Assembly (NCBI RefSeq): GCF_026210795.1
Contig: NC_089433.1
Span: forward strand, 3,435,001-3,499,000
Source: Rhizophagus irregularis
Taxonomy: Eukaryota; Glomeromycota; Glomeromycetes; Glomerales; Glomeraceae
Reading direction: 5' to 3'
Length of the DNA stretch: 64,000 bases
Within the stretch, counting starts at the first letter, position 1, and each line of letters begins with the position of its first letter. Below, in pieces: positions 22,661 through 35,140 of the stretch. The position numbers were made by a program, and so were the translations under genes. The notes beneath the pieces are model-generated. The model was not told where the DNA came from, made no database searches, and worked only from the letters and a program-made list of their open reading frames with translations.

Positions 22661-23399
22661 GATATACACAACTATGTATCGGCGTAAATCGGCTCGTAAC
22701 ATCGGAAATCGACATGTACACAAATGTACTGAAATCTCATCGGATCACCATACAATATCGGAAATTACGTGCGCAAGAAATCGCGTGATTTCCGGAGGAA
22801 ATCTCGGGAAATTTTCAATTATTCAAATAGTTTGCTTATAAAGTGAGTGATAAAACTTTGTGTAACATAAACACTTTTTTATAAGCAAAATATCTTTTTA
22901 TAACTGAGAATTTCCCAAGATTTTCTCTAGAAATCGCTAATAATTGACCTTTTCCCACATAGTTATTCAGGAAAATTCCGGGTTTTCGCAAATTTTTGGA
23001 AATCTATTTCCTTAATCGCACTAATTTGAAAACGGCGATAATCAATAAAAATAATTAATTTTGTGCACGTAAGATTTTACTTAACTCCCACCCTTAAAAT
23101 ATGATTACCCATACTATACAGCCAGTTCAGTTTGATGATATTAGTATGAGTAGGTTATATGGAAAGGTGATCCATTACTATAATTATGACATTTCATAAG
23201 CCTGACACTTCAATAAGCTCAAAATCAAAATACCGAAATGAAAATCTTGAATTTATCAGTATTATGGGGTGTCGGGATTTTGACATTTCAGATTTAGAGT
23301 GTCGGGATAATGTACCTTCGGGATTTCGAGTTTCGGGATTTTGGACGGGATCCTATAAAATGGTTAATTTTTTTTATGACTTAATAGATCAAATCTTAT

Positions 23400-24115
23400 T
23401 CAATTGAAAATAATATTTGGGGTAATAAAATATTCGGGATATCTCAAAATCAAGAAACAAATTATTATATTTTTGTTCTTAGAGTTGAATATTGTATAAA
23501 ATGTAACCAACAATATGCAAGTATATATTATAAAGGGTGTTCAACACAATATAGTAAGAATGCAACAATTGATAATATAATACAAATGGTAATATTAAAG
23601 AAATGGATGAAGAATTGAAGATGGTTCTGCTAAAGAATACTAAACATTATGGAAGGAAGGTTCATTGCATTATGATAATAATAAAAATGAATATATAAGA
23701 ATTTAGACGAAAAGGTTGCTTTAAAATTTATTTATGGTAGTTCACAAAATATTATTAATGAATTTAATGAGTTATGAAATACTTATACTGTAAGTTTAAA
23801 TTAGATACTTATTAAAAATAACCTATTATATATTTCAATAGATAAAAAATAATTCAGATCGTAAAATATACGAAATTTCTCAAAATTCATATACAAAAGA
23901 TTGACTATATATACGTGGTGTAACTGATGTATTATGTGAACTATGCCAAATAAATTATTTTAAAAAGAATTTTACAGATTGTGCTAATGAAAATGAAAAA
24001 ATTGACAATCTACTAATTCGAAAAATACAATCAAAAATCATTTACATGATGGTATAGTATTCGAATGGATACCATATAATCAATTAAATAATATTAACAA
24101 ATACTATTACTATAA
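23400..24115 (+). pseudogene. Relic of zinc-ribbon/N-lobe repeats (C/D kinase subfamily)
   Basis: Two decayed units follow each other. The first (about 23430-23780) reads GISQN, YCIKCNQQYA, IDNIIQM, a WKEGSLHYDNNKNEYIR segment, KVALKFIYGSSQNIINEF; it is closest to exon D2. The second (about 23850-24110) reads KIYEISQNSYTKD, LCQINYFKKNFTDCANENEK and FEWIPYNQL; it is closest to exon D3. Stops and frameshifts are frequent. No C-lobe follows. Order D2-D3 is kept, so this is a fragment of a third C/D-type gene. Confidence 0.75.
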
Positions 24116-24574
24116 TTTAACCACACATTTTCTGTATTAAAAACATATCGCTGCATCAAATTTAACATAAATAGCCATATTAAATGGCAGCTATATAGAT
24201 ACTACATAGTCCTGATTTCGCAGGTTTCAGCAAAGTAATAGCAAAAAGTACTAATTGTATATTACAGTAAAGTATTACAATAAAATATTAAGTCTATAAA
24301 CAGTGATAATATAAAATCAAAAAAAAAAATGTATCGGGATAGTAAGTTCGAGATAATGAGTGTCAAGATTCAGGTTAAGTCGGGAATATCATTTGTCAGG
24401 ATTCCTGTGAACGTCGGGTATTATAACGGGATTCTGATCGTAGGGATTTTAAACGGGCTCTCCCTTTTGATTATTTTACTTTAGTTTTCGTAGCAAATTT
24501 TTTTTGAAATTTCTATAATAATTTTTTTTTTAATATTATATGATCGTTTTTCATTATAAAATTCAGAAGCTTGC

Positions 24575-24839
24575 ACGACTAACACAAGATCGACAACAAA
24601 ATCTCGGCAATCCAAAATCTTGACAATCCAAAATCCCGACAAGTCATTGTATCGACAATTTTATTTGTAAATCTAATGATGTGTGATTCTAATACAATAA
24701 TTTTTTGCAATGTGTAATATTTATAATTTTGTTCTGAAATTGTCGGGATAATCAACTTGTTAGTATAATGATTTGTCAGAATTTTGATTTGTCAAGATTT
24801 TGGATTGTCGAGATTTTGTTGTCGTCTTGTGTCGGTCGT
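24575..24839. mobile_element. Fold-back MITE with ~100-bp arms
   Basis: Left arm ACGACTAACACAAGATCGAC and following AACAAAATCTCG, CAATCCAAAATC; the right arm is its inverse (GATTTTGGATTGTCGAGATT, TTGTTGTCGTCTTGTGTCGG). Similar TCGGGATTTTG words are scattered at 23260-23360 and 24330-24460, so related decayed copies may surround it. Confidence 0.7.
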
Positions 24840-24879
24840 TCAGATGATTTTCGAGATTTCGTACCAAAACGTGTCGACT

Positions 24880-26985
24880 AGTGTCGACTTGCAAATTGCA
24901 ATTCCATTATCATGGAATTAATCGTGATTTTAAATTAAAAGATGTATCATCATTACTGAAAGAGACGACATTTATAATAAGAGGAACTAAATTATCAAAT
25001 TATGGAGATTATCTAATATTTTTTAAAAAAAATTTAATATGCAAAAATTTCGTATTAATTTCATCAGCCATTCCGCCATAATATATTCTAATTATAGTAA
25101 AGAAAACAACTAAATTATTGTTGATAAATCCATAAATAAAGTCTTTGTTGGCGGTCTAATCAGCTACACAAATAAATTTGGTAGCGTAAAATCACGATAT
25201 TTATATTTACTGTGAAATAATTGGTTTGATACTTTTTTGATCTATCCTTCTCAGATTTACATACGTACTGTAGGTAGGATGAATTTTATTCAAAAATTTC
25301 GATGTTAGTAATCTGATGATGAATTTCTATGTAGAATCTAAAATACATACGATACATATAAGTTTATTAATAAATCGGTCATAGACGTAAATGAACATTA
25401 ATTTACATATATCAAGAAAAAAAAATCGGAATAAATGAGTCGTCACTTTATTAATCTATTTATCCACGCCATGTTATCATTGACCAAAACGGGATCACTA
25501 TTAATTTGCTGCGCCATGTAAGACGCAAAAAAAAACTATATTTATAATAACAAGCAAATATTTAACATAACGGGAAGCTAATAATTAATGATAAATCGCA
25601 AATTTAAATATATTATTTTTATTAAATAAATAAATTCTTTATTTCTTTGCAGAAATCTGTGATTTATTACTATGTGGTTAAGTAATCACCGTTAAATCAT
25701 TATCCAATACGTGTATTATGAATGTTACAGTTTTCAAAAAATTTACTACAAAAAACTACAATGAATATGATCCATAAAAAAAAATATTAATTGTTAAAAT
25801 AACTTTTAAACCCTTTCGTTCCTATATAATGAAAAATAAAATTCAATAGTTTCAAATTTGTTAGAATTTCATAATAATAATTTCAACTTCTTTTCTTTCA
25901 AAACATTAATGTTTACTATTTAATAAGATATATTTATAGTATAATGTAAGTACAGTTATAAAACATATACAATATGATAACAACAGTGAAGCCAGCTTAA
26001 TTTTTTAGCATAGTAAATAAAAAAGAATTGGCAGTGTAATTAAATTTAAATTGCTGCAAAATGATATGAACATTTTCGAAGCCTATTCATTTATTTAGAA
26101 TGTACATATACAGTCTAAAATAAACTTTTAAACTTTAAATAAACTTTAAGGAACTTACTTTTTTTTTGTTTCAAAAATAAATTGACAGAGTATATTTTGA
26201 TTATTTTTATTTAATAATTTTTTTAACAGTTTGTTTGATAATTTTTTTTTTGATAGGCTTATTTGATAATCTCTCCGACAGATCCACCCGAAATTTTGAT
26301 AGTGTATGTTTGATAATTTTTTGATCCTGTATGTCCATTTGATATTTTTGTTTGATAGAAATAGAGTCCATTTGATATTTTTTTTTTTAAAGGGTACATT
26401 TGATAATGATTTTGATAGGGTTCATTTAATAAGTCTTTAGATAAGATCTGGAATATCTGAAAGTTTGTGTGAGCAAAGAAAAAAATTCGATTAACAACGT
26501 TTTTAAAATGTGATTTTATTATTCATTGACCTATTAACTGTTAACATTCAACATTTAATAGCAAAATTTCAGTGAAAAAGTTTCCGTAATGATTTTTTAT
26601 TTGTTTAAATCTCTATTTATTGTTCATTGTCCATTGTCCCATCACAATTTTATTTTTATGAAGGGTCTGTCGTACAAAATTGAACGGACTTTTTTTTTAC
26701 CGAAAGAGAATTAGAGAAGATCAATGATAATTAAGAAATGATTGTCAATGGAAAATTTTTTTCCGGAATTTAAAATTTGACAATGATCAACAAATGATTG
26801 ACGTAAAAAATATCTATTTTTGCAGAAAACGCTCAACAAAATGATATCATTGATGAAGCGGATATTTTAATTGTTGCAACAATATAAATACAAATGCAGT
26901 TTGCAGATCTCAACAAGGTTCTTTCCTCCTGGTTTCTGAATTTTTTTTTATTTCTATAAACGTTGAAAATTTTTTAAACCATATA
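24880..26985. other. Non-coding region upstream of kinase locus B
   Basis: AT-rich with a degenerate repeat at 26190-26430 built from words such as TTTGATAGGG and CATTTGATAATTTTTT. The last ~60 bases share the leader motif CGTTGAAAATTTTTTAAACC with locus A and probably contain the promoter and 5'-UTR. Confidence 0.4.
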
Positions 26986-28982
26986 ATGTCATATTATAGT
27001 GAATGTGTTTACAAATGTGAAAGATGCGGTAATTATGCTCCTTCCGGATGGTGCAAATCATGTCAAATAAATGATTTAGAAAAAAATTCTACAATTAGAA
27101 TGAGTGGAAACGAGCAAATTGATAATTTCATTCAAAAAGCGCAATTAGAAATTAATAATTATAATAACATAGTTGAATGGATACCATATGATCAGTTCAA
27201 TAATATTAAAGAGTTAGGAAAAGATGAACTTACTACAATATACTCAGCTATATGGAAGAATGGTCCATTACAATACGATTATAATAAATGTGAATATTCA
27301 AGACAACAGAATAATAAAGTCAATTTAAAGTCATATAACTCGAAATATTATACATATGAATTTTTAAGTCAGGTATGAATTTTTCTTTTAACTTAAACAT
27401 TATAAATATAGTAAACAAAAATTTTTTTATTTAATAGGTTTACGTTGCATATTCTACTGGTAACGTTCGTGAATTTGGACCTAATATATATGGAATATCT
27501 CAAAATCCTCATGCAGAAAGTTACATTATAGTTTTTCCAAATGGTTATCATTGTGATAAATGTGGTAAAAAATTTACAGTTGAAAAATGGTGTAGATCAT
27601 GCCAAATTAGTGATTTAGAAAAAAAATTTACAAATTGGACCAGTGGAAATGAAAAAATTGATAATTTAATTCAGGAAAGGCAATTAAGGATTAATTTTTA
27701 TACTGATTTTATAGTTGAATGGATACCATATGATCAATTTAAAAATATAGAAAAAGTTAACTTTACTGATGGAATATATTCAACTATATGGAAAGATGGT
27801 CCATTATATTATGATAATAGTAAATGTAGCTATCTAAGAAAACAGAATAAAACAGTCAATTTAAAATATTTGCATAACTCTCAAAATATCATTGATGAAT
27901 TTCTAAATGAGGTATAAATTTTTATTATTTTTTCACAATCAATGGATGATTCATAATATTGAAATTAAATTTTAAAATTTCTATTTTAATAGATTAAAAC
28001 ATACTCAATTAGTAAAAGTTTTTGTGGGATGTCTCAAAAATTGGATACAAAAGATTATATTTTAGTTTTCCTTCAAAACGAAACTTGTGATAAGTGTGGT
28101 AGACAATTTACATATGAAAATACTAAATATTGTAAACCATGTCAAATTGATGATTCAGGAAAAATATCTACAAATCGGATTAGTGGAAATAAGGAAATTG
28201 ATAATTTAATTCAAGAAATGCAATTAAATATTAATAACCATGGTACCGTAGTTGAGTGGATACCATATACTCAATTCAATATTATTAAAGAATTAGGAAA
28301 AGATAAACTTATTACAATATAATTTAGCAAGATGGAAGGATGGTCCATTAGAATACAATAATAGTGAATGGAAATATTTAAGAAAACAAAATAATATAGT
28401 CAATTTAAAGGTATATAATTCACAAAGTATTTCCAATGAATTTATAAATGAGGTATGAATTTCATTATTTGATTTAAATATTATATATATAATAAGTAAT
28501 TTTTTTTTTATCTTGATAGATTAAAGCATATTTAAATGATATTTATAGTGATAATATTAAAATATATGGAATATCTCAGAATTTAAATACAAAGGATTAT
28601 ATTTTAGTTCTTGAAAATATATACTGTAATAAATGTTGCGAATATTCTAGATCGATGTGGTGCCAGCTATGTAACATAAATAATCTAAAAAAAAATCTTA
28701 TTAAATGGACTAGTGGAAATAAAAAAATTGATAATTTAATTCAGAAAATGCAATCAAATAATGATAACCATGATTTCATAGTTGAATGGATACCTTATAA
28801 TCGCTTCAGTGATATTGAAGAGTTAGGAAAAAATAAATTTGATACAATATATTCAGCAATATGGGAAGATGGTTTATTAAAATATGACAGTGATAAATAT
28901 GAATATACAAGAAGGCAGAATACAAAAGTCAATTTAAAACAGTTATATAATTCACAGAATATTTCTAATAAATTTCTAAATG

Positions 28983-29262
28983 AGGTATGAAATCTTTATT
29001 TTTATTTTTTATTTTTATTTAACAGTAATAGTTAGCGGATACAAATTTTATAAACATATCAAAAATGAAAAAGTAAAATAAAAAAATGAACTAAACTATC
29101 AGAAGAATCTACTTCGACGGTGGGGCAATTAAACACGAAACTATTAAAGATATAACCAACTACACCTAAAAACCATTTCTTTAATTAACCCACTACCTCC
29201 CATACGCTAGCCGAAACTTGGTAAGTTGAAGCCCGCCCTGCAGAAGGTATGAAATCTTTATT
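28983..29262 (-). mobile_element. Retroposon (SINE-like, 244 bp) with 18-bp target duplication
   Basis: The 18-bp word AGGTATGAAATCTTTATT occurs at 28983-29000 and again exactly at 29245-29262. The insert between (29001-29244) begins with a T-rich tail (TTTATTTTTTATTTTTATTT), that is, an A-rich tail on the minus strand, and is GC-richer at its other end (CTGCAGGGCGGGCTTCAAC on minus). Long duplication plus A-rich tail fits target-primed reverse transcription. The duplication copied the 5' splice site of exon 4 of locus B. Confidence 0.75.
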
Positions 29263-29451
29263 AACACCCAAGTAGGATTTTAAGGCGATTTTTTACTTTA
29301 AAAGGCAAAAATTTTGGTTGATCATTTCATTTTTCACCAAAATTTTCTATTCCGTTTTTGAAAATCATCCACATGCATAGTTGCCATGGATACAAAAAAA
29401 ATTGCCTTTTTCGTAAAAAACTCTCAATTTAATCTTAAGTATTAGTACAGT

Positions 29452-29501
29452 ACTGTACATGTACATGTACAAGTACAAGAACATGTACATGTACATGTAC
29501 A
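29452..29501. repeat. Self-complementary GTACAT microsatellite
   Basis: Repeats of the palindromic word TGTACA / GTACATGTACATGTACA, able to fold on itself. Confidence 0.8.
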
Positions 29502-29631
29502 GAGAAAGTGAACATTCACTATGGAAACTTTTTGCACTGAGTTTAACTGTGCTGCTCAAAAAGAATGTTAACTTGACAGATCATGAATAAATCAACATTT
29601 TTTAATAATATGTCGATCATTTTATTAAAAT

Positions 29632-29855
29632 ATAAAAAAAATTAATTTTTTTAATTAAAAACATCCAGCTTGACGTTTTTGTGATTAAAAAATCAAAAAA
29701 ATTAATTTTTTTTTAATTAAAAACGTCCAGCTTGACATTTTTGTAATTAAAAAAAATCAAAAATATTAATTTTTTAATTAAAAACGTCAGGCTTGACATT
29801 TTTGTGATTAAAAAATAAAAAAAAATCAATTTTAAAAACGTCAGGTTTAGCTTGG
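29632..29855 (+). repeat. Tandem repeat, unit about 60 bp
   Basis: Four diverged copies containing AATTAAAAACGTCCAGCTTG followed by ACATTTTTGTGATTAAAAAA. Intronic to locus B. Confidence 0.7.
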
Positions 29856-29910
29856 CATTAGTTCAGGTTGTAACATCAATATAACCTGAATGACTAATAT
29901 TATTATTTTA

Positions 29911-32060
29911 TTAAAAAAACGTTGCAAAAACGTTTTTTCTATAAGATTGTATTAGAAAAAAACGTTTCGTAACGTTTTTTTTGATATTTTATTAAAAAAC
30001 GTTGCGAAAACGTTTTTCTATAAGGTTATATTAGAAAAAACATTTCGCAACTTTTTTTTTGAAAAACGTTGCGAAAATATTTTTTCTATAAGATTGTATT
30101 AGAAAAAAACGTTTTGCACCGTTTTTTTGATATTTTATTGAAAAATGTTGCAAAAACGTTTTTTCTATAATTTTATATTAGAAAAAACGTTTTGCAACGT
30201 TTTTCTTGATATTTTATTGAAAAACGTTGCAAAAACGTTTTTTTCTATAACACTATATTAGAAAAAAACGTTTTGCATCATTTTTTTTGATATTTCATTG
30301 AAAAACATTGCAAAAACGTTTTTTCTATAACGTTATATTAGAAAAAAAAACGTTTTGCAACGTTTTTTTTGATATTTTATTGAAAAACGTTGCAAAAACG
30401 TTTTTTCATAATGTTATATTAGAAAAACGTTGCGAAAACGTTTTTTCATAATGTTGCATTAAAAAAAACACTTCGCCAATTGATTATTAAGCAATTTGAT
30501 AATAAATAATGGGTTCATTCCTGTTTTAAATTGATTTAATAAAAAAATGTGTGAACCTGTTTGCCATTAAAAAATTTAATAATAAATAACAGGTTTGCAC
30601 AGTTTTTAATTGATTTAATAATTAAATGGTGCGAACCTGTTTTTTATTATCTAATCACTTAACAAGAAATGGGTCACGCCATTTCTTTATTAAACCATTG
30701 TGCATAGTACCCATTATTTGTTATCAAATTACTAATCAAAAATAATGGATTCTCACCATATTTTTTATCAAATTGCTAATAATTTAATATGTAATAATGT
30801 GAACTCTTAAAACTTCAAAAATTATTAAAATTAATTTTAACCCTCACAATTTAAGGGATAGTTAGTAAATAATTTATATTAGAAAAAAACGTTTTACAAC
30901 GTTTTTTTTGTCATTCTATTGAAAAACGTTGCAAAAACGTTTTTTCTATAACATCTATATTAGAAAAAAACGTTTTGCAACGTTTTTTTTGATATTTTAT
31001 TGAAAAACGTTGCAAAAACGTTTTTTCTATAACATTATATTAGAAAAAACGTTTTGCACCGTTTTTTTTTGATATTTTACTGAAAAACGTTGCGAAAACG
31101 TTTTTTCTATAATTTTATATTAGAAAAAAACGTTTTGCAACGTTTTTTTGTCATTCTATTGAAAAACGTTGCAAAAACGTTTTTTCTATAACGTTATATT
31201 AGAAAAAACGTTTTGCAACGTTTTTCTTGATATTTTATTGAAAAACGTTGCAAAAACGTTTTTTTCTATAACATTATATTAGAAAAAAACGTTTTGCAAC
31301 GTTTTTTTTGATATTTCATTGAAAAACGTTGCAAAAACGTTTTTTCTATAACGTTATATTAGAAAAAAAACGTTTTGCAACGTTTTTTTTTGATATTTTA
31401 TTGAAAAACGTTGCAAAAACGTTTTTTCTATAACGTTATATTAGAAAAAAAAACGTTTTGCAACGTTTTTTTGATATTTTATTGAAAAACGTTGCAAAAA
31501 CGTTTTTTCTATAACGTTATATTAGAAAAAAAAACGTTTTGCAACGTTTTTTTTGATATTTTATTGAAAAACGTTGCAAAAACGTTTTTTCATAATGTTA
31601 TATTAGAAAAACGTTGCGAAAACGTTTTTTCATAATGTTGCATTAAAAAAAACACTTCGCCAATTTGTTATTAAGCAATTTGATAATAAATAATGGGTTC
31701 ATTCCTGTTTTAAATTGATTTAATAAAAAAATGTGTGAACCTGTTTGCCATTAAAAAATTTAATAATAAATAACAGGTTTGCACAGTTTTTAATTGATTT
31801 AATAATTAAATGGTGCGAACCTGTTTTTTATTATCTAATCACTTAACAAGAAATGGGTCATGCCATTTCTTTATTAAACCATTGTGCATACCCATTATTT
31901 GTTATCAAATTACTAATCAAAAATAATGGATTCTCACCATATTTATTATCAAATTGCTAATAATTTAATATGTAATAATGTGAACTCTTAAAACTTCAAA
32001 GATTATTAAAATTAATTTTAACCCTCACAATTTAAGGGATAGTTAGTAAATAAATTATAA
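29911..32060 (+). repeat. Hairpin-forming satellite array in intron of kinase locus B
   Basis: Units of roughly 78-82 bp combine AAAAACGTTGCAAAAACGTT, TTTTCTATAACGTTATATTA, GAAAAAAACGTTTTGCAACG and TTTTTTTGATATTTTATTG. Each unit is largely self-complementary. Two arrays (about 29911-30460 and 30865-31640) alternate with a ~400-bp spacer (30470-30870 and 31655-32055, offset 1184 bp) that is nearly identical in both places, so the arrangement is a higher-order duplication of array plus spacer. Confidence 0.85.
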
Positions 32061-34219
32061 TGCTTAAAAGCTCACTAACTTGTACTTAATTACCCTAGTT
32101 TAATTTAAATATTAAAAATATAATGAGTAATTTTTTCTTTTAATAGGTCAAAACATATTTTAATAATAATCAAATATATGGAATATCTCAAAATACAAAT
32201 ACGAGAGATTATATTCTAATTCTTCAAAATATATATTGTAGTCGGTGTTGTAAACTTTATACAGGTTCAGGTAGATTTAATGAATGTATATCATGTCAAA
32301 TAATTGGTTTAAAAAAAAATTTTAAATTCTGGACCAGTGGAAATAAAAAAATTAATAATTTTATTCGGAAAATGCAATCAAAAATTGATCCCCATAGAGT
32401 AGTATTTAAATGGATACCATATGATCAGTTTAATGATATTAAAGAGTTAGGAAAAGATGAATTTACTACCGTATATTCAGCAATATGGAAGGATGGTCCA
32501 TTACAATACGATTATAAAGAATATGTATATTCAAGAAATAAGAATATAAAAGTCAATTTAAAATTATATAATTCACGAAATAATATCAATAATGTTTTAA
32601 ATAAGGTATGAATTTTCTCTATTTAATTTAAATGTTATAAATATAATGAAGTAATATTTTTTATTTAATAGGTTACATATTTATTTGATAACAAGTATGA
32701 CGAAATTATATATGGATTATCTCAATATCCTCATACAAAAAATTATGTTATAGTTTTTCCAGATGGATATCATTGTGATAAATGTGGTAAAGAATTTGAA
32801 TATAAACGTTATAAATGGTGCAAACCATGTCAAATAAATAATCTAGAAAAAAATTTTACAAACTGGAGTAGTGGAAATGAAAATATTGATAATTTAATTC
32901 AGGAAATGCAATCAAAGATTAGTTCATATGAAGATATCGTATTTGAATGGATACCATATGATCAGTTTTGTAATATTAAAGAAATAGGTAAAGGTGGCTT
33001 TTCTAAAATATATTCAGCAACATGGATTAATGGTCGATTAATGTATGATATTAGTAGATGTGAATACATAAGATGCTCTATAACAATTGCTTTGAAATGT
33101 TTAAATAACTCTCAAAATATTTCAAATGAATTTCTGAATGAGGTACGAGATTTTTCTGTAAATTTTTATATAAATTAATGTACATGTAATAACGATCTTT
33201 TATATTTTGATAGGTCAAAGCGTATTCAGTTGAATTGGATATTTATAATTTCCGAAATAAAAGACTTCATACGTATGGAATATCTCAAAATCCAGATACA
33301 AAGGAATACATTATGGTACTTAAGTATGCAAAAGGTGGAGATTTTAATTGTTGGATGAAAAAAAATTATAAAAATTTAAATTGGTCAAATAAGTTGGATG
33401 TATTATCTAACATTATTATTGGACTTGAAGAGATTCATCAAAATAAGATGGTTCATCGTGATTTTCATACAGGAAATATACTGTTAAATAAATCCCATTT
33501 GAAAGATATACTTTTATTCAATGATATTATAAAACATTTCAGATATGGGATTATGTGGATATGTCAATAATATTGATCAAAATAGTATTTATGGAGTTAT
33601 GCCTTATGTAGCTCCTGAAGTATTAAAAGGAAAACCTTATACTCGAGCAGCAGATATATATAGTTTTGGCATGATTATGTATTTTGTAGCCACTGGAAAA
33701 CAACCCTTTGTCAATTATGCGCATGATGAGGTTTTAGTATTAAATATTTGTAATGGAAATAGACCTGAAATTAATGTACCGGAAGCACCAAAATGCTATA
33801 TTGATTTAATGAAACAGTGCTGGGATTCAAATCCAAATAATCGACCAATAGCAACTAAAGTTTTAGAATTTATTGATTTTTTTATTGGCTCATATAAAAA
33901 TGTTGTTAATGATGCATTAGACTTTAAAAAAGTACGACTTTCTGAAATTGAAAAACAATTCAAAGCAGCAGAAGAATACAGAAAATCACGTCTCATATTA
34001 TATAATGAAAATGAACGATCAACTATTCATCCACAAGCTTTTTATACATCACGATTACTTAATCAATTTACAAAAGATCTCCCAAAAAATGATAATATTA
34101 ATAATAATTCAGTAGAAGTGATTGACTTTACAAAGTGAGTACAATGAGTACAATTAAATTATTTGTTTAACAATATATGATTATATAAATTAATTATATT
34201 TTTCTTTTGTAGTTTATAA

Positions 34220-35140
34220 TTAAAGAAGCAAGAAAGATTAAAATATGATTTTGATATAACTCGTGAATGACGTTATTTAAGGAAGCCTCTCAATATTGGA
34301 TAAAAGTTTATCAGTATTAGAATAAAATTGTATTAGTTAAAAGATATATTAAGAAGTTTTATGGTCGGAACTGTGATACAAGTTAGTTATTTTAAGGTCG
34401 TGTGGATTGTAGAATACTAAGATTTTCACTGTGCAACAGTTCAGTTCACCGTGAATTACTATTATATATTTTATAATTCATTAAACATTTAATAATTTTA
34501 TCAAATATTTTTTATTTATTTTATAATTTTATATATTACTATTGTTCAATATCGATTACAGATTATTTGTAAACTTTATTTTTTATATTAATAAAGCCTA
34601 TTTATAATTTTCGGTCGTTTGATCAAGTTATAAATATCATGTTGGCTGTATCCTTTCTATCTAATAAACTTCATAATATGAAACATTTATATTTCACAGG
34701 TATCATAGACAACTATTTTGGTAAAAAATTAATACAAATTAAAATTGCAAGTCGCAGCTAACATTGGATATATTTGTCTTTTTTTTTTATTAACCTATTA
34801 TTACTTGAAAGATTAAACGAGTAATCAAGATCTTACGGCTGGCCGCGAATTTACTGTATCTGTCACCAAATTTTGTAGCAAGCTACATCATAATGAAATA
34901 AACAATTTTAAATTCCTTATCTTTTACGATCCAATATTTTCACTGCCATTAATTATCATATTCATATATATAATATATTCGATTCGATTGACGAAACTTT
35001 TTCCACCTCATAATGGGTAATACGGCAATGGTGGCTTACAATGAACTATTCGATACAAAGATATTCAACAATATTTTTTTAAGTAATTACCATATTTGAA
35101 TTCCTTCGGAATTTTTTTAAAAAAAGGTTATGCCTTACGG
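34220..35140. other. 3' flank of kinase locus B and AT-rich spacer
   Basis: No further coding sequence recognised. The terminator of locus B is presumably within the first few hundred bases. Confidence 0.35.

Larger units (their letters stand above)
26986..34219 (+). pseudogene. Kinase locus B: six zinc-ribbon/N-lobe repeats plus TKL-like kinase C-lobe, frameshifted
   Basis: Exons: 26986-27372, 27438-27911, 27993-28452, 28520-28984, 32147-32605, 32672-33142, 33214-34134 and 34213-34219; introns are phase 0 at FLNE|V except the last. Exons 1-6 each supply one zinc ribbon (CxxC...CxxC) and N-lobe; loops 1-5 are decayed (ELGKDEL, EKVNFTDG, ELGKDKL, ELGKNKF, ELGKDEF) while exon 6 has EIGKGGFSKIYSA and TIALKCL. 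Exon 7 is the C-lobe: MVHRDFHTGNILL, SDMGLCG, GVMPYVAPEVLKG, ADIYSFGMIMYFVATGKQP, WDSNPNNRP; it ends DFTNL via a tiny last exon. Two breaks: an extra base in exon 3 near 28319 and a shift near 33500-33540 between HRD and DMG. Recent pseudogene, or assembly errors. Confidence 0.8.

Noticed and set aside
29911-32060. CRISPR-like array
   Set aside because: Regularly spaced repeats, but the intervening sequence is also repeated, units are hairpins, and the context is a eukaryotic intron.
33796-33996. Minus-strand frame in kinase B C-lobe
   Set aside because: Antisense shadow of conserved coding sequence; the same shadow occurs at 55101-55298.
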